Source: Elusimicrobia bacterium RIFOXYB2_FULL_48_7 (GTDB lineage: Bacteria > Elusimicrobiota > Endomicrobiia > CG1-02-37-114 > XYA2-FULL-39-19). From it: DNA of 10,107 bases. A program made the translations under genes and the position numbers. Positions 1 through 7,737 of the stretch are shown one piece after another (the stretch's first letter is position 1; each line of letters begins with the position of its first letter). Under the pieces are notes generated by a model. It saw only the letters and a program-made list of their open reading frames with translations, was not told where the DNA came from and ran no database searches. The stretch lies in the NCBI GenBank assembly GCA_001800495.1, contig MGVM01000013.1, forward strand, positions 1-10,107, in the 5' to 3' direction.

Positions 1-90
1 CGGAGCGCTGCCGCCAGCGTCAGGACGGTTGCACTTGATCTTCCTGGTAACACGCCCTTTTTTCAGGCTGTTCCTAAAAATATCTATCAT
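1..90 (-). CDS. hyfH: HyfH/NuoI-like ferredoxin subunit, N-terminal 30 residues only
   Basis: This reading frame starts at an ATG that overlaps the stop of the hyfG-like gene (ATGA, positions 90-87) and stays open to the window edge. The 30 residues begin MIDIFRNSLKKGRVTRKI. A short basic amphipathic start with an LKxGxVT pattern is what I expect of the 2[4Fe-4S] ferredoxin subunit that follows the large subunit in hyf, hyc and nuo operons. The cysteine clusters that would prove this lie outside the window. In the family this protein wires electrons between the small (NuoB-type) and other subunits on the cytoplasmic face. The 4-base overlap implies translational coupling. The alternative is the NuoB-type small subunit (HyfI), which usually comes after HyfH. 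The call rests on gene order and a weak N-terminal match. Confidence 0.6.
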   Translation of the reverse strand, partial: MIDIFRNSLKKGRVTRKIKCNRPDAGGSAP

Positions 91-1673
91 AGGTCATTCC
101 CTGAATAAGAGAGGTCAAAACTTTTATTGCACAAAGGGAAATCCGGAATTATTTCCCCAAGCACCGCGTACGAAAGCCCCTGCCAGTTATGGAACGAGGG
201 GTCAACTATTTTGCATCTGTCTATAAAACCCTTTTCGTTTATCTTGAGCCAGTAGAGCACCGGGCCCCTCCACCCTTCGCAATACCCAAGCGCGAACCCG
301 GGCTTGCCTGCGCCGGTGTTATTTCCAGGCACGCCATCGCCATGCAGGAGGTTCATTGCCTGCCTTATTATACTGATAGATTCTTCAAATTCCTGAAACC
401 TCACATTTAACCTGGCCAGGACATCGCCTTTGTTCTGCTTCGCTGCCTTGAAATTCATTTTAGCGTAAACCCCGGGGAAATCTTTTCTCAGGTCATTTGG
501 TATCCCTGAAGCCCTTGCCGGCATGCCAATCACGCCTAAATCTTCGGCTGTCTTTTTTCTTAAGATCCCTGTGTTGTCAGCCCTGTCCATGAAGGATACG
601 TTTGAAAGGAGCATCTCTTTCAAACTGTTGAAGTCCTGCGTTATGTCATCCAGCCCGGCAGAAAGGTCCGCTAAAAAATTCTTATCAGGGCTTTTCCCGG
701 TCCCCCCGATAGCATTTATTCCCTTGAGATACCTGCTTCCGGTGAGTTTCTCGTTCAGGCAGAGCAGGGACTCCTTCATGGTTGAAGCGTAAGCTGAAGG
801 GAAACTAAAACCCACGTCAATGGCTATGCCGCCCATGTCCGCAACATGGTTGTACATTCTTTCAAGTTCAAGGAAGATGCACCTCTGATATTGGGCGCCC
901 GGCGGCACATCAATTGAATTTATTTTTTCAACCGCGCCGCAAAATGCCAAACTGTGCGCGAAAACAGAATCCCCGCTGGCACATTCGGAGAGAGCCAGGC
1001 ACTCTTCCGGCTTTTTGCCTTCAAACAATTTTTCCACGCCCCGGTGGGTGAAACCGAGCCGTATTTCAAGGTTGATTATGGGCTCGCCCGCCGCGCTGAA
1101 CCTGAAATGCCCGGGCCCTATTATGCCCGCGTGCACCGGCCCTACCGGGACTTCAAAGATACCGTCCCCTTCAATTTTGCCGAAAACATATTCCTTCTTT
1201 TCACCGGCTTTCAAACTGCCCGCTTTGAAACTTTTCCTCAAAGGATAATTCCCTTTCGGCCAAACCTCCGGGTGCAGGTGCAGGCGCCGGGTGTCAGGAT
1301 TGCCCAAAGGAATGATCCCGAACATCTCCTTCATTTCCCGTTCAAAAAGGCTTGCTGAAAATATTTCCTTCGCGATAGAATTGAATTCAGGTTTGTTTTC
1401 GGGAACGTCAAAATATACAAAGAACCACTTCCCGCACGCCTGCGCGCCTGAAAAAACACAGTACAGCCGGTACGAGGCATTTCCAGCAGTGTTATCAACG
1501 GCAAAAAACATCATAACCGGGGAATTGAGCGTCTTATGGAAAGCATGGCACAGCTTGTTGAAACTGCCTGCCGGCGCTTCCACGTAAACCTCGTCCGCAC
1601 CATTGGCAACAGCCTTCAAACTGCCGGCCCCGCAAATGCCCTCAATATTTTTAAGAATTTCTTTATAGTCCAT
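87..1673 (-). CDS. hyfG: HyfG-like fused NuoC-NuoD large subunit lacking the [NiFe] cysteines (Ehr type)
   Basis: This 528-residue protein has two parts. Residues 1-150 are a NuoC/30-kDa domain with the signature EREMKEMFGI (111-120) and NPDTRR...PLRK (125-147). Residues about 165-528 are a NuoD/hydrogenase large subunit, with GPVHAGIIGPGHFRF (178-192) and THRGVEKL (209-216). This is the fused layout of HycE/HyfG. In [NiFe] enzymes of this group, CGxC then DPCxxC hold the metal. Here the first reads S233-G-D-S236 before FAHS, and the second reads D491-P-S493-F-H-N496, followed by a NuoD-like tail (FPLCNKSFDLSYSGNDL). No metal site remains, so hydrogenase activity is not expected. This matches the large subunit of Ehr complexes. 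The start is supported by GGTGG at 1683-1687, 9 bases upstream. The gene overlaps the hyfF-like stop by 11 bases and the hyfH-like start by 4. Confidence 0.93.
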   Translation of the reverse strand: MDYKEILKNIEGICGAGSLKAVANGADEVYVEAPAGSFNKLCHAFHKTLNSPVMMFFAVDNTAGNASYRLYCVFSGAQACGKWFFVYFDVPENKPEFNSIAKEIFSASLFEREMKEMFGIIPLGNPDTRRLHLHPEVWPKGNYPLRKSFKAGSLKAGEKKEYVFGKIEGDGIFEVPVGPVHAGIIGPGHFRFSAAGEPIINLEIRLGFTHRGVEKLFEGKKPEECLALSECASGDSVFAHSLAFCGAVEKINSIDVPPGAQYQRCIFLELERMYNHVADMGGIAIDVGFSFPSAYASTMKESLLCLNEKLTGSRYLKGINAIGGTGKSPDKNFLADLSAGLDDITQDFNSLKEMLLSNVSFMDRADNTGILRKKTAEDLGVIGMPARASGIPNDLRKDFPGVYAKMNFKAAKQNKGDVLARLNVRFQEFEESISIIRQAMNLLHGDGVPGNNTGAGKPGFALGYCEGWRGPVLYWLKINEKGFIDRCKIVDPSFHNWQGLSYAVLGEIIPDFPLCNKSFDLSYSGNDL

Positions 1674-3117
1674 TTAATATATCCACCGACGCCTTTATCA
1701 ATTTATCAAAAAATGCCGGCATGGTTATGCCAAAGACTATCACTAACACCGCAAGGAAAATAAACGCGAGTTTCCCGCCCAGGGGTTCTTTTGTTGCCTG
1801 CATATCTTCCGGCTTCCTGCCGAAGGCCATCCTGTTGAAATGATAAACCAGCGCGCCGAATATTATAGAAATCAAAAACAGGAAAATACCCATGCTCGCA
1901 TAAGCCCCCTGGGTAAAACCCGCAATAAGTATCATCATCTCGCTTATAAATATGGAAAATAACGGGCTGCCGCCAAGCGCGAAAACCCCTGCCACAACAA
2001 AGATGCCGGTAAAAGGAAGCGCCTGCGTAACGCCGTGGATCGAGCGCATGTTGTGCGTCCCGTATTTTTTCACAATATTGCCTGCGCCGAAAAACATGAG
2101 CGACTTCGTAACCGCGTGGTTGAACATGTGGAAGAGCGCGCCGAAAAGCCCCAGAGGCCCGCCGATGCCCAGGCCCACAAAGATTATGCCCATGTGCTCT
2201 ATACTGCTGTAAGCCAGCAGGCGCTTAATGTCTTTCTGCGCGATAATAAACCCCGCCGACAGCGCCAAAGACAGCAAGCCGAAGAACACAAAAAGGTTGC
2301 CCGTATATCCGGGGCCGATGGATTTATTCATGATTAAGGTAAACCTTAAAATTGCATAGAGCGCTGTTTTCAAAAGCACGCCGGAGAGCAGGGCGCTTAT
2401 CGGGGTCAGCGCCTGGCTGTGCGCGTCCGGCAGCCAGGTATGCATGGGCGCAATGCCGGCTTTTGTGCCGTAGCCCACAAGGATGAATAAAAACGCTATT
2501 TTTATTATTTTAGGGTCAAGCTTTGGAGCAACAGCCATGATATCCGTCCAATTGAGGCTTCTTATGCCGCCATTTGAGGATACGGTAAAATAGAAAAGAA
2601 TAATACCGAACAGCGCCAGCGTGATGCCCACGGAACAGATGATGATATATTTCCAGGCGGCCTCAATGGATTTTTGCGTCTTGTAGAAACCCACCAGGAA
2701 CGCCGAGGTAAGCGTGGTCATTTCAATAAAAACCCACATGATGCCCAGGTTGTTTACCACCGTGCAAAAAAACATGGTGAAGGCGAATAAATTAAACAGC
2801 GCGTAATACAGCCTGGATTCTTTTTCGGAAATCGCTTTGTCCGTAACATCGCTTTCTATATACCCTATTGAATACAGGCTTGACGCGAAACTGACCACGG
2901 CAATAAGAAGCAGAAAATACCCGCTTAGCGAGTCAACATAGAAGAAATCAGAAAAAGAAATTCTGCCGTGGAGAAGGCGGTAGTTCAGGATAAGCGAAAC
3001 TGCCAGCACAATAAAATACCCAGCCGAATTTATAATACCGGTTTTCCTGGCGCCCTTCACAAACAAAGGGACAGAAGTAAGCAAAAGCGTAATCCCGAGT
3101 ATGGCGAATATTTCCAT
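1663..3117 (-). CDS. hyfF: HyfF-like antiporter-type membrane subunit (NuoM/NuoN family)
   Basis: This 484-residue, very hydrophobic protein belongs to the Mrp/NuoL-M-N proton-translocating family. It would form one ion-pumping module of the membrane arm. Visible family residues are the TM5 glutamate E132 in VFIEMTT, the TM7 lysine K219 in YGTKAGIAPMH, K250 in LSGVLLKTALY, and E393 in ISEMM near the C-terminus. The broken-helix motif WLPDAHSQALTPISALLSG (228-246) and AYSSIEHMG (302-310) are also intact, so the ion path looks functional. Length is close to HyfF and NuoN. A Shine-Dalgarno GGAG lies at 3126-3129, 8 bases before the ATG, and 13 bases separate it from the hyfE-like stop. HyfF is chosen over HyfD because of its place just before hyfG; sequence alone would not separate the two firmly. 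Confidence 0.93.
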   Translation of the reverse strand: MEIFAILGITLLLTSVPLFVKGARKTGIINSAGYFIVLAVSLILNYRLLHGRISFSDFFYVDSLSGYFLLLIAVVSFASSLYSIGYIESDVTDKAISEKESRLYYALFNLFAFTMFFCTVVNNLGIMWVFIEMTTLTSAFLVGFYKTQKSIEAAWKYIIICSVGITLALFGIILFYFTVSSNGGIRSLNWTDIMAVAPKLDPKIIKIAFLFILVGYGTKAGIAPMHTWLPDAHSQALTPISALLSGVLLKTALYAILRFTLIMNKSIGPGYTGNLFVFFGLLSLALSAGFIIAQKDIKRLLAYSSIEHMGIIFVGLGIGGPLGLFGALFHMFNHAVTKSLMFFGAGNIVKKYGTHNMRSIHGVTQALPFTGIFVVAGVFALGGSPLFSIFISEMMILIAGFTQGAYASMGIFLFLISIIFGALVYHFNRMAFGRKPEDMQATKEPLGGKLAFIFLAVLVIVFGITMPAFFDKLIKASVDILNGL

Positions 3118-3130
3118 TCTTCTAGCTCCG

Positions 3131-3763
3131 CTAGCCCTTCAGCGTTGTCAGTTTATCCACGTCTATATGCGCAAACAGCTCGTTTATCCTGAACACAAAA
3201 ATACCAATAATCACCGCGAACACGAAAACATCGAAAAATATCGCTATCTCTACGAAAAACGGCATATTCCCGCACAGCTCCACAGCCGCCAGGAATAACC
3301 CGTTTTCCATTATTAAAAGCCCGGTAACCTGGGCCAAAGCTTTCATCCTGAAAACCATTATAAATAAACCGGTCAGCAAAACCGAGAGTGAAATAGCAAA
3401 CGAAGCCGTCTCCACCCTGTTCTGGATACCCATTATATTCCTGGAAAACATATACGCGCCATACGATAACACGATGACAATAAGCAAAGATAATATCGGG
3501 TTGATGTACAGGCCCAGGCCTTCCTCTATTTTTATCTTCCTGGCTATCCATTTAAGGAAGTACGGTATAAGAACAACTTTCAGAACAAGTACCAGCAGGG
3601 CGATAATATACAATTCATTTTCTTTGGAGGTTACCGCGGCGGTTAAAGTCATAAGGAAGAGGAAAAGTGACTGCAGCATAAACCCGTTCACCAGGGCAGT
3701 GATCCTTTTTGCCGTAACGGCCATTAAAGTCAAAACAAAGATGCCTATTAAAAATATATTCAT
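3131..3763 (-). CDS. hyfE: HyfE-like membrane subunit (NuoK-related, extended)
   Basis: This 210-residue protein has about six to seven hydrophobic segments. HyfE-type subunits are longer than NuoK (about 100 residues), and their C-terminal half resembles it. Here that half has acidic residues buried in hydrophobic stretches: E153 in LIMENGLFLAA, E172 and D178 in FFVEIAIFFDVFVF. These are the expected members of the central hydrophilic axis that carries protons through the membrane arm in complex I relatives. The protein ends FRINELFAHIDVDKLTTLKG, a polar cytoplasmic tail typical of HyfE. The start lies 3 bases after the hyfC-like stop and has no clear Shine-Dalgarno, so translation is probably coupled to the upstream gene. 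In this family it sits between the NuoH-like and antiporter-like subunits. Confidence 0.92.
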   Translation of the reverse strand: MNIFLIGIFVLTLMAVTAKRITALVNGFMLQSLFLFLMTLTAAVTSKENELYIIALLVLVLKVVLIPYFLKWIARKIKIEEGLGLYINPILSLLIVIVLSYGAYMFSRNIMGIQNRVETASFAISLSVLLTGLFIMVFRMKALAQVTGLLIMENGLFLAAVELCGNMPFFVEIAIFFDVFVFAVIIGIFVFRINELFAHIDVDKLTTLKG

Positions 3764-3766
3764 TTC

Positions 3767-4675
3767 TTAAAACCCCATTACCGAGACCAGCAGAGCAACC
3801 ACGGATATCACAAACCCGAAAGACAGAAAATCCACAACTCTGAACAACCGCATTTTCGCTATTGAAACCTCAATTATCGCTACTATGGCGCATATTGAAA
3901 GAAGTTTTATGAAAAATAGAACCAGATTCAGCGCCGGGCCCGCCAGCATGGCGCCCGCCGGAAAAAGAATATTGGCTATCAGCGTGAAAAATATTATCTG
4001 TTTTATATGGCTGGCAAGTTCAATAAGCGCCAGGGATTTCCCTGAATATTCCAGCACCATCGCCTCGTGCACCATGGTGAGTTCAAGGTGCGTTTCCTGG
4101 TTATCCACCGGGATCCTGGAAGTTTCCGCTATCGCCGCTATAAAAAGCGCCACTCCCGCTATTAAGGACGAAAGCCGTAAATAAGGCGCCGAATATACCG
4201 CGCTAAGATTCGTGGAGCCGCTGTTTATTGAAACCGTAAAAACCGCAAGCAGCATGACCGGCTCAACCAAACTTGATAAAAACATTTCCCTGGAAGACCC
4301 CATCCCGCCGAACGCGCTGCCCGCGTCTAGGCCCGCAAGCGCAATAAAAAACCTGCCCAAGGCCAGCAGGAAAACAACAACTATGAAGTCCCCCATCAAA
4401 TCCATGCCGAACCCAAAAGGCGCCGCTGGCACAAGAAGCAAGGCCGCTACGGTAGAACTCAGCACTACATAAGGCGCCGCCCTGAATAGCCAGGAAGTGT
4501 TTTCCGAAATAACCTCATCCTTCGACAACAGTTTAAAGAAGTTATAATACGGCTGAAGGATGCCGGGGCCTTTTCTCATCCGGATATTATTCTTGATTTT
4601 ACGTATAACCCCGCTAAGCAGCGGTGCCAGGGCGATTAGTAATAGCGTTTGGGAAATGATAATCAGTGTTCTCAT
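3767..4675 (-). CDS. hyfC: HyfC-like membrane subunit (NuoH family)
   Basis: This 302-residue membrane protein is of the NuoH/HycD/HyfC family, the subunit that joins the peripheral redox arm to the membrane arm. It has about eight hydrophobic segments. Family signatures are strong: the RMRKGPGILQPYYNFFKLL stretch (32-50), GMGSSREMFLSS (124-135), and the acidic loop AETSRIPVDNQETHLELTM (183-201), followed by VHEAMVLEYSG (202-212). In complex I the charged residues of this loop (here E184, D191, E194, E198) line the funnel between the quinone site and the first proton path. They are intact even though the partner large subunit has lost the metal site, which argues for a working complex. The gene starts 4 bases after the hyfB-like stop. 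Its AGG-containing upstream sequence is a weak ribosome site, so coupling is likely. Confidence 0.94.
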   Translation of the reverse strand: MRTLIIISQTLLLIALAPLLSGVIRKIKNNIRMRKGPGILQPYYNFFKLLSKDEVISENTSWLFRAAPYVVLSSTVAALLLVPAAPFGFGMDLMGDFIVVVFLLALGRFFIALAGLDAGSAFGGMGSSREMFLSSLVEPVMLLAVFTVSINSGSTNLSAVYSAPYLRLSSLIAGVALFIAAIAETSRIPVDNQETHLELTMVHEAMVLEYSGKSLALIELASHIKQIIFFTLIANILFPAGAMLAGPALNLVLFFIKLLSICAIVAIIEVSIAKMRLFRVVDFLSFGFVISVVALLVSVMGF

Positions 4676-4679
4676 GTTT

Positions 4680-6521
4680 TTAAAACCTGTTCATAAAAAC
4701 CAGCAGTACAATTATAGTCGCAAAAATATACGCTATATAAAAATGGATGCTTCCCGACTGCATCCTGCTCAGGAAATTTGCCGTGCCGAAAACCCGGCTG
4801 ATCACCGTGTCGTATATGTATTTTTTGAAAAGCGGTGTAATTGAAGTTTCGTACTTCATGGATTTTACATGGTAATAAGAATCCCTTATTTTTTCTTTCT
4901 TGTGATAGGGGCGGTAGAAGAAGCTGAAAGCGATCCTGAACGGCTTGGAAAACGCGGTCGCGGTATATTCCGTTCTTGAATCCAGGTTATAATACCCGCA
5001 GCCCCAGGTTTTATCAACAGTAACCTTGCTTTTCCCGTAAAAAAGCAAAACAAGCCCGAGCGCGACGCCGGAAACAACAATAAGCGCCAGCGCTATCAAT
5101 GGGCTGGACAAATACGTCCCGGCGAGGGGCATAACCACAAGGTTATTAAGGGAAAAACCGGAAACGCTCATCGCGGAAACATCCGCGGAAAGCACATAAC
5201 CCGAAACCCTGCTTAATATTTTTATCACCGGGGAAGCAAGCAAACCCAAAACAACCGTCATCAATGCCAGAAATCCCGTCATATAAATCATAGAAGGAGC
5301 AACTTCTTTTGCTTCCTTTGCAGCCTGGCTCCTGGGCATGGCAAGAAAAGTTATGCCGAACGCTTTCACAAAACACGCGGCTGCCAGCCCGCCGGTAAGC
5401 GCAAGTACCGCGGCATAAATACCCATCAGGATTTTCACGCTGCCTGTTCCGTACAACGCCCCGGAAAACAACGCCTGGAAAGTAAGCCACTCGCTGATAA
5501 ATCCGTTCAAGGGCGGCAGGGCGGATATGCCCATCGCCCCTACTAAAAATGAAGCTGCAGTCCAGGGCATAGTTTTTATAAGCCCGCCAAGCTTTTCCAT
5601 GTCCCGCAGGCCGGTGGCCTTGTAAATGCTCCCCGCGCACAAAAACAACAAACTCTTAAAAACCGCGTGGTTAATCAGGTGGTACAAACCTGCCGCCATG
5701 GCAAGCGCCGCGGGTATTGGCATATTGAGCACGGAAAATACCATGGAAGCCCCGATACCGAGAAGTATTATCCCTATATTTTCCACGCTGTGGTAAGCCA
5801 GGAGCTTTTTCAGGTCGTGCTCCATGAGCGCGTACATTACGCCCACCAGGCACGACACCGCCGCCAGGATAAGAATCAGGTTCCCCCACCAAAACGTATT
5901 TACTCCCAGGATCATGATCACGAACCTAATCAACCCGTAAATGGCAGTTTTTATCATTACTCCCGACATGATGCTTGAAATGTGGCTGGGCGCCTGCGGA
6001 TGCGCGTAAGGCAGCCAGATATGCAAAGGCACTATGCCGGCCTTTGTGCCGAACCCTATAAGAAGGAAGAGAAATATAACATCGCGCTGGGCGGCGGGTA
6101 TCACGGCGCAGGCCTGCTTCATGGCGGCAAAATCGAAAGAATGCGCGTATTTGAATATCATCATGAAAGCCGCGATGATAAACGCCGTGCCTATGTGGGT
6201 CATAATAATATAGATAACACCCGCTTTGATTGATTTCGCGTGCTCGCTGTCGAATATTACCAGGAAATATGAAACCAGAGACATCAGCTCCCAGGCAATT
6301 AAAAACAAAAACGCGTCTTTAACCAGCACTACCGCGGCCATGGACATAACAAAAGCCGCAAGCAGAACCCAGCCAAGCGCGATTTTTTTCCCGGAATACT
6401 GGTTTTTCATGTAACCAACGGAAAATACAGCCGAAGGCACTGATATCAGCAGGATCACAAAAACAAAAAAGCTTGAAAGCGGGTCAAATGACAAAGAGAA
6501 ATTAGGTTTTAGAAAATTCAT
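4680..6521 (-). CDS. hyfB: HyfB-like antiporter-type membrane subunit (NuoL family), first gene of the operon
   Basis: This 613-residue protein of the NuoL/HycC/HyfB family is the second ion-translocating module of the complex. Key residues are present: E78 in IAWELMSL, K160 in GFGTKAGIVPLH, K191 in SGVMIKTAIY, ISEWL (342-346), and K386 in CFVKAFG. The broken-helix motif LPYAHPQAPSHISSIMSG (170-187) is intact. After the antiporter core, residues 506-530 carry the WGCGY...RTEYTATAFSKP signature shared by HycC and HyfB proteins and absent from plain NuoL. A final hydrophobic helix follows at about 592-610. The length is somewhat short for HyfB. No Shine-Dalgarno precedes the ATG; the upstream bases are TATAAG plus 8 bases, so this gene may be leaderless. 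It heads the tight run hyfB-C-E-F-G-H. No hyfA- or hyfD-like gene precedes it. Confidence 0.93.
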   Translation of the reverse strand: MNFLKPNFSLSFDPLSSFFVFVILLISVPSAVFSVGYMKNQYSGKKIALGWVLLAAFVMSMAAVVLVKDAFLFLIAWELMSLVSYFLVIFDSEHAKSIKAGVIYIIMTHIGTAFIIAAFMMIFKYAHSFDFAAMKQACAVIPAAQRDVIFLFLLIGFGTKAGIVPLHIWLPYAHPQAPSHISSIMSGVMIKTAIYGLIRFVIMILGVNTFWWGNLILILAAVSCLVGVMYALMEHDLKKLLAYHSVENIGIILLGIGASMVFSVLNMPIPAALAMAAGLYHLINHAVFKSLLFLCAGSIYKATGLRDMEKLGGLIKTMPWTAASFLVGAMGISALPPLNGFISEWLTFQALFSGALYGTGSVKILMGIYAAVLALTGGLAAACFVKAFGITFLAMPRSQAAKEAKEVAPSMIYMTGFLALMTVVLGLLASPVIKILSRVSGYVLSADVSAMSVSGFSLNNLVVMPLAGTYLSSPLIALALIVVSGVALGLVLLFYGKSKVTVDKTWGCGYYNLDSRTEYTATAFSKPFRIAFSFFYRPYHKKEKIRDSYYHVKSMKYETSITPLFKKYIYDTVISRVFGTANFLSRMQSGSIHFYIAYIFATIIVLLVFMNRF

Positions 6522-6529
6522 AGGGGTAT

Positions 6530-6538
6530 CTTATAATA
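6530..6538 (-). promoter_or_regulatory. Possible -10 element just upstream of hyfB
   Basis: Read on the minus strand, TATTATAAG lies just upstream of the hyfB-like ATG, with TATAAG ending 8 bases before it. This resembles the placement of the -10 boxes of the two accessory genes, where the start codon falls at about +1. I see no convincing -35 at 15-19 bases; TTGATC at 6549-6554 is too close. The operon could instead be transcribed from further upstream or by read-through from fic. The remaining 6539-6618 interval holds a run of eight A (6538-6545) and two AACGTTT copies, but no convincing hairpin. Confidence 0.3.
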
Positions 6539-6616
6539 AAAAAAACCCGATCAACGTTTCCGCATATAATCTTAAATTTTAACGTTTAACCAAAAATCTC
6601 CCATTCTATGATTGAT

Positions 6617-6652
6617 GTTTATTTGCCGATAAATTGCTGATATTTTTCCGAT
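6617..6652. repeat. 11-bp-phased AT-rich array at the 3' end of fic, related to the array in the fic promoter
   Basis: Within the last codons and stop of fic, the plus strand reads as 11-base steps TATTTGCCGAT, AAATTGCTGAT, ATTTTTCCGAT (6620-6652). Aligned without gaps, 6617-6650 matches 7750-7783 upstream of fic at 27 of 34 positions, with a 15-base core at 6623-6637 differing at one base. Eleven bases is not a codon multiple, so this is a DNA-level pattern, not a protein repeat. The two copies bracket the fic gene in the same orientation. Part of the similarity could come from AT-rich composition. Confidence 0.5.
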
Positions 6653-7725
6653 AATTTATATGACCTGCTTTTATTAGATGGATTTTCTATGACAAGAAAA
6701 CCATCTTTTACCCATTTATTAAGTAAAATACGCACCATCCTGCCGGAAAGTCCCAATACAGCTGCAATATCCTGCGAAAATATTATATCTTTTTTGGCAA
6801 AAAGCGATAAAACAATTCTTGCCCGATGATCTAATTTGCGTATCTCAGATGGAACCGCGACTATACCTTCTTTCGAATATTTCAAGGCCTCTTCTTTGGC
6901 TTGAGTGAATACTTTAGCCAGCAATACTACGAAATATTCAATCCATGATGTTAAATCACTGTTTGCCCGGCCATCATAATAATTATGATGTTGATGCTGA
7001 TGAACTTCAAGGCTATTATAATAACTTTCAATATCTTTAGCGTGATGTTCTTCCATTGAAAATAAGCCATTAAGCCCGTATCCGTCTCTTTGAAGAATTA
7101 AAGTTGCAAGCAAACGTGCGGTGCGCCCATTTCCGTCATAATAAGGATGTATGGTTACAAACTGATAATGGGCAAGTGCTGCTATTATTGGCACCGGCAT
7201 TTGTTTTCTCTGTCCGTGTTGTACCCATTTTACCATAGCTGACATAAGCTGGGGTACATCTTTTGCTTCTGGCGGTAAATATATAAGCCCTCCAGAAACG
7301 GAATCCCTCACAGCGTTTTGCTCAGTTCTGTAACTAGTGGGTTTTGAGCGCTTGCCTTTCACAACCATCGCATGTAACTTTTTTATTATTTCTTCGGTAA
7401 GTTCAATTTTGTTTGCCGCCCATTCTTCGACTTTGACAAGGGCATCCCAATAGTTTTTTACCTCATTCACATCTCTGGTTCTGCCATGAAAATCTGTTTT
7501 TGTTTTCTCTACTACTTCCTGGGTTTCTTTTAAGGTAAGCTTGTTGCCTTCAATACGAGTTGAATAATGGGTTGACCGGACACGCGCCTTGTGCCTTAGT
7601 TCAGACTCAACAATAACTGATAGGGGAGTCTGCTCGACAATTGTCTTTGCAGCCTCTATTTCCATAAGGGCTTTAGCAATAGTTGAGTTTATTGTGTAAA
7701 CAGGATTCCAATTTTGTTTACTCAT
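6619..7725 (-). CDS. Fic family protein (AMP-transferase fold) with winged-helix C-terminus
   Basis: This 368-residue protein has three parts. The N-terminal helices carry the inhibitory motif S55-TRI-E59-G60 (form SxxxEG), which in Fic proteins blocks the ATP site from within. The Fic core contains the active-site loop H193-PYY-DGNGRTAR (193-204), with H193 as catalytic base, D197 for metal binding, and N199, R201 and R204 for nucleotide binding; the usual Phe is Tyr195. The C-terminal part (about 296-368) looks like a winged helix, with DIAAVLGLSGRMVRILLNKW as recognition region. Fic enzymes usually move AMP from ATP to Ser, Thr or Tyr of a target; this motif set is complete, so activity is expected. 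The target is unknown. The winged helix suggests DNA binding or autoregulation. The start is backed by a promoter directly at the ATG; the next Met is residue 21. The region is more AT-rich than the operon downstream, suggesting an accessory origin. Confidence 0.93.
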   Translation of the reverse strand: MSKQNWNPVYTINSTIAKALMEIEAAKTIVEQTPLSVIVESELRHKARVRSTHYSTRIEGNKLTLKETQEVVEKTKTDFHGRTRDVNEVKNYWDALVKVEEWAANKIELTEEIIKKLHAMVVKGKRSKPTSYRTEQNAVRDSVSGGLIYLPPEAKDVPQLMSAMVKWVQHGQRKQMPVPIIAALAHYQFVTIHPYYDGNGRTARLLATLILQRDGYGLNGLFSMEEHHAKDIESYYNSLEVHQHQHHNYYDGRANSDLTSWIEYFVVLLAKVFTQAKEEALKYSKEGIVAVPSEIRKLDHRARIVLSLFAKKDIIFSQDIAAVLGLSGRMVRILLNKWVKDGFLVIENPSNKSRSYKLSEKYQQFIGK

Positions 7726-7737
7726 AATAGCTATTAT
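7724..7737. promoter_or_regulatory. 14-bp perfect palindrome over the fic -10 box and start codon
   Basis: ATAATAGCTATTAT reads the same on both strands, centred between 7730 and 7731. It covers five of the six -10 bases (7733-7738), the predicted transcription start (about 7726) and two bases of the start codon (7723-7725). A bound dimer here would block transcription start. The obvious candidate is the winged helix of the Fic protein itself, but that is inference. An AT-only flank means part of it is simply the TATAAT and ATTATG sequences facing each other. Confidence 0.5.

Noticed and set aside
954..1358. Plus-strand open frame of 134 codons
   Set aside because: It lies fully inside the hyfG-like gene on the other strand, has no family motifs and no ribosome site; it is a shadow of a well-supported gene.
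5146..5640. Minus-strand open frame of 164 codons in another frame
   Set aside because: It overlaps the hyfB-like gene, whose product is clearly recognisable; the alternative product is arginine-, glycine- and cysteine-rich with no motif.
87..6521. Annotating the operon as a true hydrogenase-4 or formate hydrogenlyase
   Set aside because: The large subunit lacks every cysteine of the [NiFe] site, and no formate dehydrogenase gene or metal-centre maturation gene is in the window.
6538..6600. Intrinsic terminator after fic
   Set aside because: On the minus strand a T8 run follows GATCGGG, but no adjacent GC-rich stem forms; pairing of the two AACGTT copies leaves a 22-base loop and sits away from the T run.
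6619..7725. Fic as the toxin of a two-gene toxin-antitoxin pair
   Set aside because: The inhibitory SxxxEG motif is within the same protein, and no small antitoxin gene sits next to it.
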